A stretch of 64,000 nucleotides of DNA from Lotus japonicus (lineage: Eukaryota > Streptophyta > Magnoliopsida > Fabales > Fabaceae): NCBI RefSeq assembly GCF_012489685.1, contig NC_080044.1, forward strand, positions 51,336,964 through 51,400,963, given 5' to 3'. Positions within the stretch are counted from its first letter, which is position 1. Each line of letters opens with the position of its first letter. Both the position numbers and the translations under genes were made by a program. Positions 42,412 through 52,204 of the stretch are shown here, piece by piece. The notes under the pieces were generated by a model. It ran no database searches. It was not told where the DNA came from and saw only the letters and a list, made by a program, of their open reading frames with translations.

Positions 42412-45400
42412 TCACTCTGGACAAAAGTCCATGTTTAGATTTTTCAGAATAAAATTAAATCTATCCTCTGCTAAGGGCTTTGTAAAGATATCTGCCCATT
42501 GATGGTCAGTATCAACAAACTTCAGAAGAAGTACGCCCTTCTGCACATAATCTCTAATGAAGTGATACTTTACCTCAATGTGCTTTGCCCTTGAATGCAA
42601 GATAGGATTCTTGCTCAACGAGATTGCAGCAGTGTTATCACAATAAATTGGGATATTGCTCTCAAGGATCTGATAATCCTCCAGCTGATGTTTCATCCAG
42701 AGCATCTGAGTGCTGCATATTGCTGCTGAGATATATTCTGCCTCTGCAGTTGATAGTGCAATGGTTGATTGCCTCTTGCTTGCCCATGAGACTAGATTGC
42801 TTCCCAGAAATTGGCAATTTCCAGAAGTACTTTTTCTCTCTGTTCTATCTCCAGCATAATCAGCATCACAATAACCTGAAAGCTTATACTCTGATGTTTT
42901 CTTATACATCAAGCCAAGGTTAGTGGTGCCTTTCAGATACCTTAGGATCCTCTTAACAGCAGTTAAGTGGGTTTCCCTTGGATCTGATTGGAAACGAGCA
43001 CATAAGTGAACACTAAATAATATGTCTGGCCTAGATGCAGTTAAGTATAGAAGTGAACCTATCATTCCACGATAGAGCTTCTGACATACTTTACCACTTT
43101 TATCTTCTTTCTCCAAAATGCATGTAGGATGCATTGGAGTCTTGGCCACTGTAGATTCCAGCATATTGAACTTCTTCAGAAGTTCTTTAGTGTACTTGCT
43201 CTGATGGATATATGTTCCTTCTGGTGTTTGATCAACTTGTATTCCCAGAAAGTACTTTAATTCTCCCATCATACTCATCTCAAATTCAGCCTGCATCATC
43301 TCAGAAAATTCTTTGCATAGAGATTGATTAGCAGAACCAAATATAATATCATCAACATAAATTTGCACAATTAAGATATCATCTTTATAAGTCTTGCAAA
43401 AAAGAGTTGTATCTACTTTACCCCTTACAAACTCATTCTCCAGAAGGAATGAGCTAAGTCTCTCATACCATGCTCTGGGAGCTTGCTTCAGACCGTAGAG
43501 TGATTTCTTCAATTTGAACACATGGTCTGGTTTCTTTTCATCTTCAAAACCTGGGGGTTGATGAACATAGACTTCCTCTGAGATATAACCATTTAGGAAG
43601 GCACTCTTTACGTCCATCTGATGTAGAACTATGTTGTGATTTACTGAGAAGGAGATCAACAGTCTAATTGCCTCCAGTCTTGCTACCGGAGCAAATGTTT
43701 CAGTGTAGTCTATTCCTTCCTGCTGGCTGTAGCCTTGAGCAACTAGCCTTGCCTTGTTTCTGACTACTTCTCCTTTCTCATTTAGCTTGTTTCTGAATAC
43801 CCATTTCGTTCCAATAACATGGACACTCTCAGGCTTCTTCACTAAGCTCCAAACATCGTTCTTGGAGAATTGATTCAGTTCTTCTTCCATGGCCGGAATC
43901 CAATCCTTGTCCTGAAGAGCTTCATCTATGGACTTGGGTTCAATTAAGGACACCAATCCTTTCAGACTCAGCAAGGTCTCTTCAGAGGGTCTGAAGGCAG
44001 ATCTGGTTCTGACTGGTTCATCTTTGTTGCCCAGAATCAATTCCTTAGGGTGAGCTGCAGTGATTCTGCTCTTCTTCAGAGTTTGTGAGTTAGAGGGACC
44101 AGCTTCTTCCTCTGGTTCATCTTCCTCTGGCTCAACTTCCTCTGGAGCTTTGCCTTTGTCAGAAACATTAATGCTTAAATCTGCAAACTTTTCAACTAGC
44201 TTTGACTGGTCAGAGTCAAGCTTATCATCAAATCTAACATGAATAGATTCTTCAATAGTCTTAGCATCAGTATTATAAAATCTAAAACCTTTAGATCTAT
44301 CAGAAAAACCAAGTAATAGACACTTAGAAGACTTAGCATCAAATTTATGCAATCTATCCTTAGTATTGAGAACATAACAAACACAGCCAAAAGGATGAAA
44401 ATAAGAAATGTTGGGTTTTATGTTCTTCCACAATTCATAAGGAGTCTTATTCAGAATTGGTCTCACAGAGATTCTGTTCTGAATGTAACATGCTGTATTT
44501 ACTGCCTCTGCCCAAAAGTGCTTAGCCATGCCAGTTTCTTGGAGCATGGTTCTAGCCATCTCCTGAAGAGTTCTGTTCTTCCTCTCAACAACACCATTTT
44601 GTTGAGGAGTTCTGGGACAAGAGAAATCATGTGCAATTCCATAGGAATCAAACAGACTCTCAAACTTGTCATTCTCAAACTCTCCACCATGGTCACTTCT
44701 GACACGCACAATCCTACAAGCCTTCTCGTTTTGCACTTGAGCAATGAAGGTAGAGAACACAGCATGAGACTCATCCTTGCGGGTTAGAAACTTTACCCAT
44801 GTCCAGCGGCTATAGTCATCAACGATAACCATCCCATATCTCTTGCCACCTATAGACTCAGTTTTCACTGGTCCAAAAAGGTCGATATGCAGAAGTTCCA
44901 ACGGCCTTGAGGTTGAGACAACATTCTTTGCCTTGAAAGGGACTTTTGTGAATTTGCCTTTCTGACATGCTTCACAAAGAGCGTCTGAAGCGAACTTCAG
45001 ATTGGGTAAGCCCCTGACAAGGTTTAGCTTGCTCAGCTGAGAAATCTTTCTCATACTGGCATGCCCTAACCGTCTATGCCATACCCACTGCTCTTCATTA
45101 ACAGACAGAAGGCACTTCACATTCTGAGCCTCCAACTCAGATAATCTGATCTTATAAATGTTGTTCTTCCTCTTGCTGTTAAACAGAACAGAGCCATCGA
45201 TCTGACTTACAGCCCGGCAGGACTTTTGATTGAATATAACATCATAACCCTTGTCAGCTAATTGACTTATAGACAATAAGTTATGTGTTAAGCCGTCTAC
45301 CAATAAAACATTATCAATGCATGGACTACTATCTACACAAATAGTACCAGTACCAACAATTTTACCCTTTTCATTTCCTCCGAAGCCAACTTCGCCTCCA

Positions 45401-45516
45401 GGCTTAAGTTTCAGCTCTCGGAACATACGCTTTTCTCCCGTCATGTGACGCGAGCATCCACTGTCCAGATACCATGATTGGTGTTTCAGTGGAGCTATCA
45501 AGGATATCTGCAACAT
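42412..45516 (-). CDS. pol: Sirevirus Pol polyprotein (PR, INT, RT, RNase H)
   Basis: The frame of 1034 codons opens at ATG 45516 but is probably entered from gag by a frame change in the overlap 45404-45516. The order is Copia-type. The protease motif [13 protein letters not shown] is at about residues 16-28. Integrase has a zinc region (WHRRLGHAS, then CEACQKGK) and catalytic acidic residues in [17 protein letters not shown] and [10 protein letters not shown]. Reverse transcriptase carries YVDDIIFG at about residue 720. RNase H has [12 protein letters not shown] before the end. No stop interrupts it and all catalytic motifs are present, so it may be functional. It ends with TGA at 42412-42414. 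Confidence 0.93.
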   Translation of the reverse strand: MLQISLIAPLKHQSWYLDSGCSRHMTGEKRMFRELKLKPGGEVGFGGNEKGKIVGTGTICVDSSPCIDNVLLVDGLTHNLLSISQLADKGYDVIFNQKSCRAVSQIDGSVLFNSKRKNNIYKIRLSELEAQNVKCLLSVNEEQWVWHRRLGHASMRKISQLSKLNLVRGLPNLKFASDALCEACQKGKFTKVPFKAKNVVSTSRPLELLHIDLFGPVKTESIGGKRYGMVIVDDYSRWTWVKFLTRKDESHAVFSTFIAQVQNEKACRIVRVRSDHGGEFENDKFESLFDSYGIAHDFSCPRTPQQNGVVERKNRTLQEMARTMLQETGMAKHFWAEAVNTACYIQNRISVRPILNKTPYELWKNIKPNISYFHPFGCVCYVLNTKDRLHKFDAKSSKCLLLGFSDRSKGFRFYNTDAKTIEESIHVRFDDKLDSDQSKLVEKFADLSINVSDKGKAPEEVEPEEDEPEEEAGPSNSQTLKKSRITAAHPKELILGNKDEPVRTRSAFRPSEETLLSLKGLVSLIEPKSIDEALQDKDWIPAMEEELNQFSKNDVWSLVKKPESVHVIGTKWVFRNKLNEKGEVVRNKARLVAQGYSQQEGIDYTETFAPVARLEAIRLLISFSVNHNIVLHQMDVKSAFLNGYISEEVYVHQPPGFEDEKKPDHVFKLKKSLYGLKQAPRAWYERLSSFLLENEFVRGKVDTTLFCKTYKDDILIVQIYVDDIIFGSANQSLCKEFSEMMQAEFEMSMMGELKYFLGIQVDQTPEGTYIHQSKYTKELLKKFNMLESTVAKTPMHPTCILEKEDKSGKVCQKLYRGMIGSLLYLTASRPDILFSVHLCARFQSDPRETHLTAVKRILRYLKGTTNLGLMYKKTSEYKLSGYCDADYAGDRTERKSTSGNCQFLGSNLVSWASKRQSTIALSTAEAEYISAAICSTQMLWMKHQLEDYQILESNIPIYCDNTAAISLSKNPILHSRAKHIEVKYHFIRDYVQKGVLLLKFVDTDHQWADIFTKPLAEDRFNFILKNLNMDFCPE

Positions 45517-47314
45517 AGATGATCTTGTCCTTAGGTACCCACTTTCTGGGTCCTCTTTTGTTAGTTACCCCAGAGGTTCTGATCACCTTGGGTGTCTCAA
45601 CATAATATTTTAAAGGAATATTTGCATGATATTTAGTCATAGAGAAAGATCCCTTTTTAAGAGGATGTTTAGCAACTTTAGCAGGTACAGGATCAGGCAA
45701 TATGGTACCAGAGGGAACAAAGCATTCATACAAGGATTTAGCTTTAGACACAGAAGGCTCATTTCTAATTGGTTTAGAATAGCCAATGCCATGCATTCCA
45801 TTTCTGCTTACGCCATAGATCATTGAAGCCATTAAGCTTCTATCCACACTTTTAGCTAGGAATCTTTGAAAAGACTTTTCATACTTAGATTCATTTCTAC
45901 AATCAGAGGCATCACAGGCAACAATTTCTTCTAACTTAGCAATCTGGTTCTTAAGCACAGAGTTAGAATTTACCAAAGCATGATTTTCATTTTTCAAATC
46001 AGAAATAATTTTCTCATGTTCAGAAGGAGTCTTAGAGACACCAGATAAGTTCTTTTTCAACTTTTTATGCTTAGACAATAAAGAGTTATACTTATCCATG
46101 ATATCAGACAAAGCATGTTTCAGTTCAGAGGTAGAGAAGGAAGCGAATACCTCATTTTCATCGTCTGAGTTAGGATCTCCTTCTGATTCTGAGTCAGAGT
46201 CAACAGCTTCCTTTGACTCTGCTCCTTTGTCTTTGACAATGGCCATGAGTCCTTGGACTTCACCATCAGAGTCAACATCCTCTGACTCTGATTCATCGAA
46301 TGTCACCATCAGACTCTTCTTGGTCTTGAAGTGCTTCTTTGGCTTCTTGTCTTTCTTCAACTTTGGACAATCACTTTTGTAGTGTCCAGATTCTTTGCAC
46401 TCAAAACATGTGACTTCCTTGATTGAAGACTTCTTCTGGCCTGAGGACTCATACTTGCCTTTTGCCTTTCCAGAGCCTTTGAACTTGCTCTGCCTGTGCT
46501 TCCAGATGCGGTTGAGTCTCTTGGAGATCAGAGTCAGCTCATCTTCATCAGAATCTTCTGATGCTTCTTCAGATTCTTCTTCTTCAGCTTGAAGAGCCTT
46601 TGACTTCTCAACCTTAGCCTTTTCAGATTTGGATTTCAAGGCTATGGACTTTTTCCTCAGATCTTGCATCTCTGAGCGTTTCAGCTCATGGCATTTCAAA
46701 ATGCTGATGAGTTCTTCTAAACTCATATTCTCAACGTCTCTCGTGAGCTCTATTGAAGTCACCAAAGGCATCCAACTTTCAGGAAGACACCTGATGACCC
46801 TTATGACATGATCTTTTGTTGTGTAGCTCTTGTTGAGAGGTCGTATGCCAGCTACAAGCAATTGAAATCTGGAGAACATTTCTTCAATGGACTCATTTGG
46901 CTCCATGATGAAGGATTCATACTTTTGGATCAAAGACAATGCCTTTGATTCTTTGACTTTCTTGTTTCCTTCATGAGACATCTTCAGAGAATCAAAAATG
47001 CCTTTAGCAAACTCACGATCGGTAATCTTCTGGTACTCCTCATAGGAAATAGCACTTAGAAGAATTGCTCTTGCTTTGTGATGTTGTGAGTACAGCTTCT
47101 TTTGTTCTGCAGTCATCTCTGACCTTGGGATCTTCTTGCCATCTGCATCAACTGGACGCTCATAGCCATCCACAATAATATCCCAGAGATCTGCATCGAA
47201 ACCCAGAAAGAAACTTTCCAGTCTATCTTTCCAATATTCGAACCTTTGACCATCGAACATAGGAGGCTTTGCGTTGTAACCATCTCTTTGAGTTTCACTG
47301 GTGGTGGCAGCCAT
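45404..47314 (-). CDS. gag: Sirevirus Gag protein
   Basis: The 636-codon frame starts at ATG 47314, about 60 bases after the primer site. Residues about 20-230 form the Copia gag (UBN2-type) domain, with [12 protein letters not shown] and SLIQKYESF segments. A zinc knuckle [14 protein letters not shown] follows at about residue 302-315. Acidic Ser/Glu/Asp-rich regions flank it. A coiled-coil-like stretch ([18 protein letters not shown]) lies near residues 440-465. Gag would assemble the virus-like particle and bind RNA. The frame ends at 45404, overlapping the start of pol by 113 bases in another frame. Confidence 0.92.
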   Translation of the reverse strand: MAATTSETQRDGYNAKPPMFDGQRFEYWKDRLESFFLGFDADLWDIIVDGYERPVDADGKKIPRSEMTAEQKKLYSQHHKARAILLSAISYEEYQKITDREFAKGIFDSLKMSHEGNKKVKESKALSLIQKYESFIMEPNESIEEMFSRFQLLVAGIRPLNKSYTTKDHVIRVIRCLPESWMPLVTSIELTRDVENMSLEELISILKCHELKRSEMQDLRKKSIALKSKSEKAKVEKSKALQAEEEESEEASEDSDEDELTLISKRLNRIWKHRQSKFKGSGKAKGKYESSGQKKSSIKEVTCFECKESGHYKSDCPKLKKDKKPKKHFKTKKSLMVTFDESESEDVDSDGEVQGLMAIVKDKGAESKEAVDSDSESEGDPNSDDENEVFASFSTSELKHALSDIMDKYNSLLSKHKKLKKNLSGVSKTPSEHEKIISDLKNENHALVNSNSVLKNQIAKLEEIVACDASDCRNESKYEKSFQRFLAKSVDRSLMASMIYGVSRNGMHGIGYSKPIRNEPSVSKAKSLYECFVPSGTILPDPVPAKVAKHPLKKGSFSMTKYHANIPLKYYVETPKVIRTSGVTNKRGPRKWVPKDKIIYVADILDSSTETPIMVSGQWMLASHDGRKAYVPRAET

Positions 47315-47372
47315 TGTTTTTCACACCGGCCCGGATCACTGAACACTGTTAGGTGTGGTAATCAGAACTTGC

Positions 47373-47384
47373 GCTCTGATACCA
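47373..47384 (-). other. Sirevirus primer binding site (tRNA-iMet)
   Basis: On the minus strand TGGTATCAGAGC begins two bases inside the 5' LTR. It matches the initiator tRNA-Met 3' end and fixes the element orientation. Confidence 0.92.
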
Positions 47385-47386
47385 AT

Positions 47387-48608
47387 TGAAGGTATGAAAA
47401 ACGGTAGAAAGGGGGGGTTTGAATAACGTTTTCAGAACAAAACTTCCACCTTAAAGATTTTGACAAATCTTTTGAGAACTTAAGTGCTAAAGATAAGAGA
47501 TAGAAAAGCACACAAGGATTTTATCCTGGTTCACTTGATAAATCACTCAAGCTACTCCAGTCCACCCGTTAAGGTGATTTCTTCCTTCTTAGAATGAAGG
47601 CAATCCACTAATCAGGTAAGAGTTACAACTGCACTTGAAACCTACAAGTGACTAACAATTACACTGACTTAGCTCACACTAAGATTCACTCTCTTAGTCT
47701 TCTCTAGGATCCGATCAACCTTGATCTCCTAAAGGCAAACTATACAACTGTATATGAAGTTCTTGTTTACAAAGAAAGTGCTTCTAAAAAGCTTATAGTA
47801 AACACAATGAATTTCAAGATGAAAGAAAGCTTAGAATATTTTGAATATGTCTTGCGCGTGTGTATTGCTTCTTCTTAGTTTCTTTCTCCGCTTCTTTCAA
47901 TCTTCAGCCTTTATATATACTCCAAGGATTAGGGTTGAGCGTTGCATGGGAAATGCTACCGTTGGAGGGCAGTTCTGGAAAATCCAGCTTCTGCTGTGGC
48001 TGAGAACGTTAGGTAGGTCGTCAGGAAGGTACACTTGCTTTTGTACTTGGATAGCTACTTGACCTTTTAACCTAGGAGACTTCTGATCAGGGGAATACTT
48101 CATATTGGAACTTGTGAAGCCGGTTGATCAGAGTCAGAGGGAAAGCACAGATCCTCTGACCATTGTATCTTCTGATTCTGAACTCAGAGGGAAGAACATG
48201 GCCTTCAGAGTTTCTTGCTTCTGGACTTCAGAGTTTCCACTATTCAGCTTCTGGATCTTCAGAGTCTTCTACACCATCAGAACATCTGAACCTTCAGTGT
48301 TTCTTGGTTATCAGAACTTCTGGATCTTCAGAGCTTCTAGCGACTGAGTCCACATCAGAGTTTGTATAGCTTCAGAACTTCTGAAGCTTTTCCACTGTTC
48401 ATACTGAACATGGTGAATGCGAAAGCGTTGCTTGGGTCACTCTTTATACACAGTGCTTCTGATAAGTGTGAGATTGAGTTGAGGTCAGAGCCTGTAAATA
48501 GCACACTCAGAAAAACACGTTAGAGTACCACAATTGTTCATATCAAAAGGTTAACTTGTAATCATCAAAACATAGAGTTGTACTACTAGATCAAAACTTG
48601 ATCTTACA
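47387..48608 (-). repeat. Sirevirus 5' LTR
   Basis: It is 1222 bp and differs from the 3' LTR by about two substitutions by eye: GGGGGGG versus GGAGGGG in the first 30 bases, and AAGTGC versus AAATGC shortly after. It is followed by the target duplication GCTAT at 48609-48613. Confidence 0.93.
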
Positions 48609-48750
48609 GCTATCTTATAATTAATACTAACTATTTGTTTAACTAAACAAAGCATGATGAACTCTAACCAACTAGCTGAGATGATTGCCACTATGACCCA
48701 AGTTGTGACTGCACAGGTTAATGACAACGATGATACTAGTAGAGAGTTGT
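48609..48750 (+). pseudogene. G3 leader end and first codons of gag, truncated
   Basis: After the Sirevirus target duplication, the chromovirus leader resumes. A gag start ATGATGAACTCTAACC at 48654 encodes MMNSNQLAEMIATM, parallel to the starts of G1 and G2 gag. Similarity ends at about 48740-48750 in ordinary AT-rich DNA, so the rest of G3 has been lost by deletion. Confidence 0.75.
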
Positions 48751-49629
48751 TATTCAGACCTCCCACATCTATTCGTACCCTGTTAAATTAATTCGTAAAA
48801 TTCAAAAAAAATCCTTAAAAAAAAATTCCCTCGCACTTTGAAAGTGCATAGATAACATATTATATTTTTCATTAAGGGTATTTAAGTGTTTTTTTCACTT
48901 CAAAGGGGGGTTGGAATAGATGTTGTGGGTCCTATCTTACTAGTATATATTAAAGTTCATATGAATCTTTGTGAAAAGCCAAAATGTAGAAAAAACATAT
49001 CACTAACTTTACTGTGTTCGATAGTTAAAACATGAGAAACGATTTTTCAATCGGGAACATGCATCACCAATGTGTAAGGAGACTTATGCAAGGATTGGTC
49101 ATTGGTGCAAATACAATGTCCCTTGTTACTCTTGCTTTCGTACTAATTCAACACGAGGTGGATGTCCTAAAATCTGAAAACACGTTTTACACTCTGATTC
49201 ACACAGAGCCGGAGAGAGCCGGGTCATAGTGTTAACAACAAGTTCACAACTGAGTACTCTCACATGTTCATATAGCATTATCCATTGAATTGTAAATAAA
49301 TTTATTGATCTTTTGTCAAATAAAAAATTAAAACAAATTACATAAACTCAATTAAATGCCTTCATATTAAATATACTAACTACTATATATATATATATGG
49401 TAGCCGTCTCATTTCAATTTTGAATGTGAGGAGAAATTTCCAGGAGCTAGTCCTCCTTGAAGCCGTTCTTATCCACTACACGTCTACACTAGTAGTAGCT
49501 AGACAACAAAATGAAAGCTAAGAAGTGTCAGCAAAAGCAAGTGTTAACCGTGGGGTTCATTGGCCCACTTAATAACCAAATCTGAATAACTAAAGCCAAC
49601 TGTTCCCGTGTCCGTGTCCACATCGTAGC
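48751..49629. other. Intergenic DNA upstream of the DREB gene
   Basis: AT-rich sequence without a convincing gene. It contains a (TA)n microsatellite at about 49384-49398. Short frames here have no recognisable features. Confidence 0.5.
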
Positions 49630-49635
49630 CACGTG
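49630..49635. promoter_or_regulatory. G-box in the DREB promoter
   Basis: CACGTG, within GCCACGTGCACC, lies about 170 bases before the ATG. G-boxes bind bZIP and bHLH factors and are typical of ABA-, light- or clock-responsive promoters. Regulation is inferred only. Confidence 0.45.
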
Positions 49636-49675
49636 CACCAATTTTCGTTTCTTAATTCTTAAACCTCCCAAAGCT

Positions 49676-49733
49676 ACATATATGATCGAACTCCACATTG
49701 TCATTCGGTCATTCCCTCACTCACTCACTCACT
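49676..49733 (+). promoter_or_regulatory. Probable TATA region and (TCAC)n leader of the DREB gene
   Basis: TACATATATGATC near 49676-49688 is a weak TATA-like element about 120 bases before the ATG. A (TCAC)4 microsatellite follows at about 49717-49733, within the likely 5' untranslated leader. Confidence 0.35.
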
Positions 49734-49802
49734 AGCTAACTCAATTTTCAGCACTTCCAAACATTTTCCATAGCTAAAAGCAAACCAATTCACACACTGC
49801 AA

Positions 49803-50507
49803 ATGAATTCACTTGAAGAATCTAGTTACGAGCACTACTCATGTTCATCATCAGAAACGACGAGTTCCTCCTCTAACCGTAATGAAGAAGCTATCATCAC
49901 ACTAGCATCAGCGAAGCCAAAGAGGCGTGCGGGGCGAAGAATATTCAAGGAGACGAGGCACCCGGTGTACAGAGGAGTGAGGAGGAGGAACAACGACAAG
50001 TGGGTCTGCGAGGCGCGTGTTCCCAACGAGAAGAACGGCAGGATTTGGCTCGGAACGTATCCGACCCCTGAGATGGCGGCGCGTGCGCACGACGTTGCGG
50101 CGCTCGCGCTTCGTGTGAAGTCCGCTTGCCTCAACTTTGCGGACTCCGCGTGGCGGATTCCACCGTTGTTGCCGGCGTCGAACTGTAAGAAGGAGATAAG
50201 AAGGGTGGCGGGGGAGGTTGCTGAGGCGTTTGTGGTTGAGGATATTGATGGTGATGAGGTTTGTAGCAGCAACAGCGTTAATGAGAATGAAAAACCGTTG
50301 CAGTTGAAGGGGTTGTGTTTGGATATTGAAGTTCTGGGTGGTGTGTCGTCGGGGTTGCAGGCGGAGCAGGAGCTGCATGATTGGCTTCGGAGAATGGTGG
50401 ATGAGCCTCTACGATCTCCACAGCATGCATTTGTGGGATCATATGGTTGGGATTGGAGTGATGTGCAGGGTGATACTGAGGTTTCCTTGTGGAGTTTTGC
50501 TATTTGA
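49803..50507 (+). CDS. CBF/DREB1-type AP2/ERF transcription factor
   Basis: This single-exon frame of 234 residues starts at the first ATG after a plausible leader. Residues 55-112 form one AP2/ERF DNA-binding domain ([25 protein letters not shown]). It is flanked by CBF/DREB1 signature motifs: [16 protein letters not shown] at residues 38-54 before the domain and DSAWR at 114-118 after it. The acidic C-terminal half ends in SLWSFAI, close to the LWSY-type end of this group. Such factors act in the nucleus, bind the DRE/CRT core CCGAC and activate cold and dehydration genes. Odd points are V instead of the usual E at domain position 19 and one extra residue (NEKNGR) in the following loop. The N-terminus is Ser-rich. 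The gene appears intact and is the only confident host gene here. Confidence 0.95.
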   Translation: MNSLEESSYEHYSCSSSETTSSSSNRNEEAIITLASAKPKRRAGRRIFKETRHPVYRGVRRRNNDKWVCEARVPNEKNGRIWLGTYPTPEMAARAHDVAALALRVKSACLNFADSAWRIPPLLPASNCKKEIRRVAGEVAEAFVVEDIDGDEVCSSNSVNENEKPLQLKGLCLDIEVLGGVSSGLQAEQELHDWLRRMVDEPLRSPQHAFVGSYGWDWSDVQGDTEVSLWSFAI

Positions 50508-50962
50508 TGATGCATGAAGCACCCAATTTAGGCTTTGACTAGTTAGTGTTTCAATGATTTTATTTATTTTTGCCTTTGGTTTTCTCGTGATAGATCAACA
50601 ATTATGGAAAATGCAAAGCAGTTCTAAAAAAATTAAGAAAATTTTGTTACAAAAGCAGTTCTTATTTGTCATCAATTGAAGATCAAATGGGGGGTTCTAA
50701 CCCAGGAGAATGTCTGCGACAGGTTTGATGGAATGGTTCACTTGCCAACGAAGTTAGTGGTAGTGATAAATTGTGAACTGGTTCTGTAATATGCACAATA
50801 TGTACAGTTGCTTGCTGCATTGACAGTTGCTTACTGCATTGACAATCAATTGTTTTTATTTATTGGACAGAGACATCAACTGGGGAAGGTTCTGTTCTTT
50901 CTGAGTTTGGTATCAAATGTACGCGGGACCTGCTGAATTACTTGTTGGGTGCATGTTAATTA
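50508..50962 (+). other. 3' flank of the DREB gene
   Basis: No gene is recognised. A small duplication, CAGTTGCTTRCTGCATTGA, occurs twice near 50808-50847. A clear poly(A) signal was not found. The Copia insertion begins at 50963, about 455 bases after the DREB stop codon. Confidence 0.5.
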
Positions 50963-51615
50963 TGTTAGAATAATTGATCAGTGGAAAACACAAACAGAAA
51001 CTAAACACGTGAAAACCAGCAGACAACAGACAAGGCAGGAAACAATTAATGCAACATAACAGACAAATAAGCCTATAATTAAAATAACAAGAGAATGAGT
51101 TCAGAGTAGCCTGGGTTGAAGCACGCTAGGCGCTGTCCTTAGAGAGAAAACGCCCCAACTGCACTGGGTAGATTAAGAACTTGATGCGCTCCTCTCCCAA
51201 GATACGTCAACCCGTTGAATCTGTCGTGTGCAGCGATAGATCCCTGAACTAGATGAACAAACAGTGCTCTTTGAATATTGATTAATGAAAAACCAGTGAA
51301 AATTAGGGGAAGAAGAAGGCAATAGTATGTCCTGTTTTTCTGGGTCTAGAAAGCTGTATCAGGACTCCTTTTTGTAAAGCTTTTGTGCCAACGTGCAGCC
51401 AGAGAAATAGGCAACATGAGGAAAAAAAATAAAGAACGTGTAATGGGAGTGGAGAAAGTTTTTATCAGCTATAAAAACTGAATTGTAAAACAGAATCCCT
51501 AAAAGTAGGATAAGGGTTTTGAAATAAAATCATATCAGATAGATAGCTTTTAAAAATAAAATATCACTAACATAAAATAGGATTTTAAATTACCTAGATA
51601 TGAAATTTTCCAACA
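50963..51615 (-). repeat. Copia 3' LTR
   Basis: On the plus strand it starts TGTTAGAATAATT and ends TTTTCCAACA. The minus orientation of the element makes this the 3' LTR. It lies closest to the DREB gene. Confidence 0.93.
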
Positions 51616-51625
51616 ATCCCCCACA
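51616..51625 (-). other. Copia polypurine tract
   Basis: The minus strand reads TGTGGGGGAT directly before the 3' LTR, a normal plus-strand priming tract. Confidence 0.75.
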
Positions 51626-52204
51626 TAATTTAAAATCCAGAAATATTTTTCAACATTCAAAGAGCACATGACATTGTATATTCAGCATGAGGAACCTTCC
51701 GGGTTTGAGCCCCACACCTAGTGCATATGTACCTCCGCTTGAGTAGATATGGAGACTTGATTGTCTTGAGCCATATCCACTAAAACCAAACTTAAGAACA
51801 CATCACATACAATATAGTTGTTCATTCAAAGTTCTCATCAGTGGTTGCGCGTTACGGCCTTGCGCATGTATCTTGTTTCGTGAGTGTCACTTAGAGATAA
51901 GCCCAAAATCTCACAAAGGCGGCCCCACCTCCACACTCACTAGGTGAACCCTCAAAGGGTGATCCGTGACCATCACCCCTACAAACCATTGTCATTGGGT
52001 CCATTAAGAGGTAATTCCAACCTCAACCTTGAAATTGCCACAGTTTAAAATTCAAAGTACACCATGCCATAGGAATGGGACACGGAACAGCTCCGTCATA
52101 TAAATATTTTGGTGTACCATAATCAGCAAACAACTTCGTTCTTACCCGTTGAACTCCTTTCATGGGATCGCCATTAATTTGGAGACGGGTGTCCGTTGTT
52201 GCGA
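51626..52204 (-). other. Copia 3' non-coding region
   Basis: About 580 bases between the pol stop and the polypurine tract contain no open frame of note. They are not repeated elsewhere in the window. Confidence 0.6.

Larger units (their letters stand above)
36495..48608 (-). mobile_element. Sirevirus-type Ty1/Copia element, nearly complete
   Basis: The 12.1-kb element has equal 1222-bp LTRs (36495-37716 and 47387-48608), which differ by about two substitutions by eye. It is flanked by an exact GCTAT duplication (36490-36494 and 48609-48613). On the minus strand the order is 5' LTR, tRNA-Met primer site, gag, pol, envelope-like gene, a 1.4-kb 3' region and 3' LTR. A large Copia element with an extra gene after pol and several polypurine tracts is the signature of the Sirevirus (SIRE/Maximus) lineage. 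An antisense ORF lies in the 3' region. Confidence 0.93.

Noticed and set aside
49835..50515. 226-codon frame antisense to the DREB gene
   Set aside because: It mirrors the GC-rich coding sequence of the AP2 gene. The sense frame has a clear AP2 domain, so this is a shadow.
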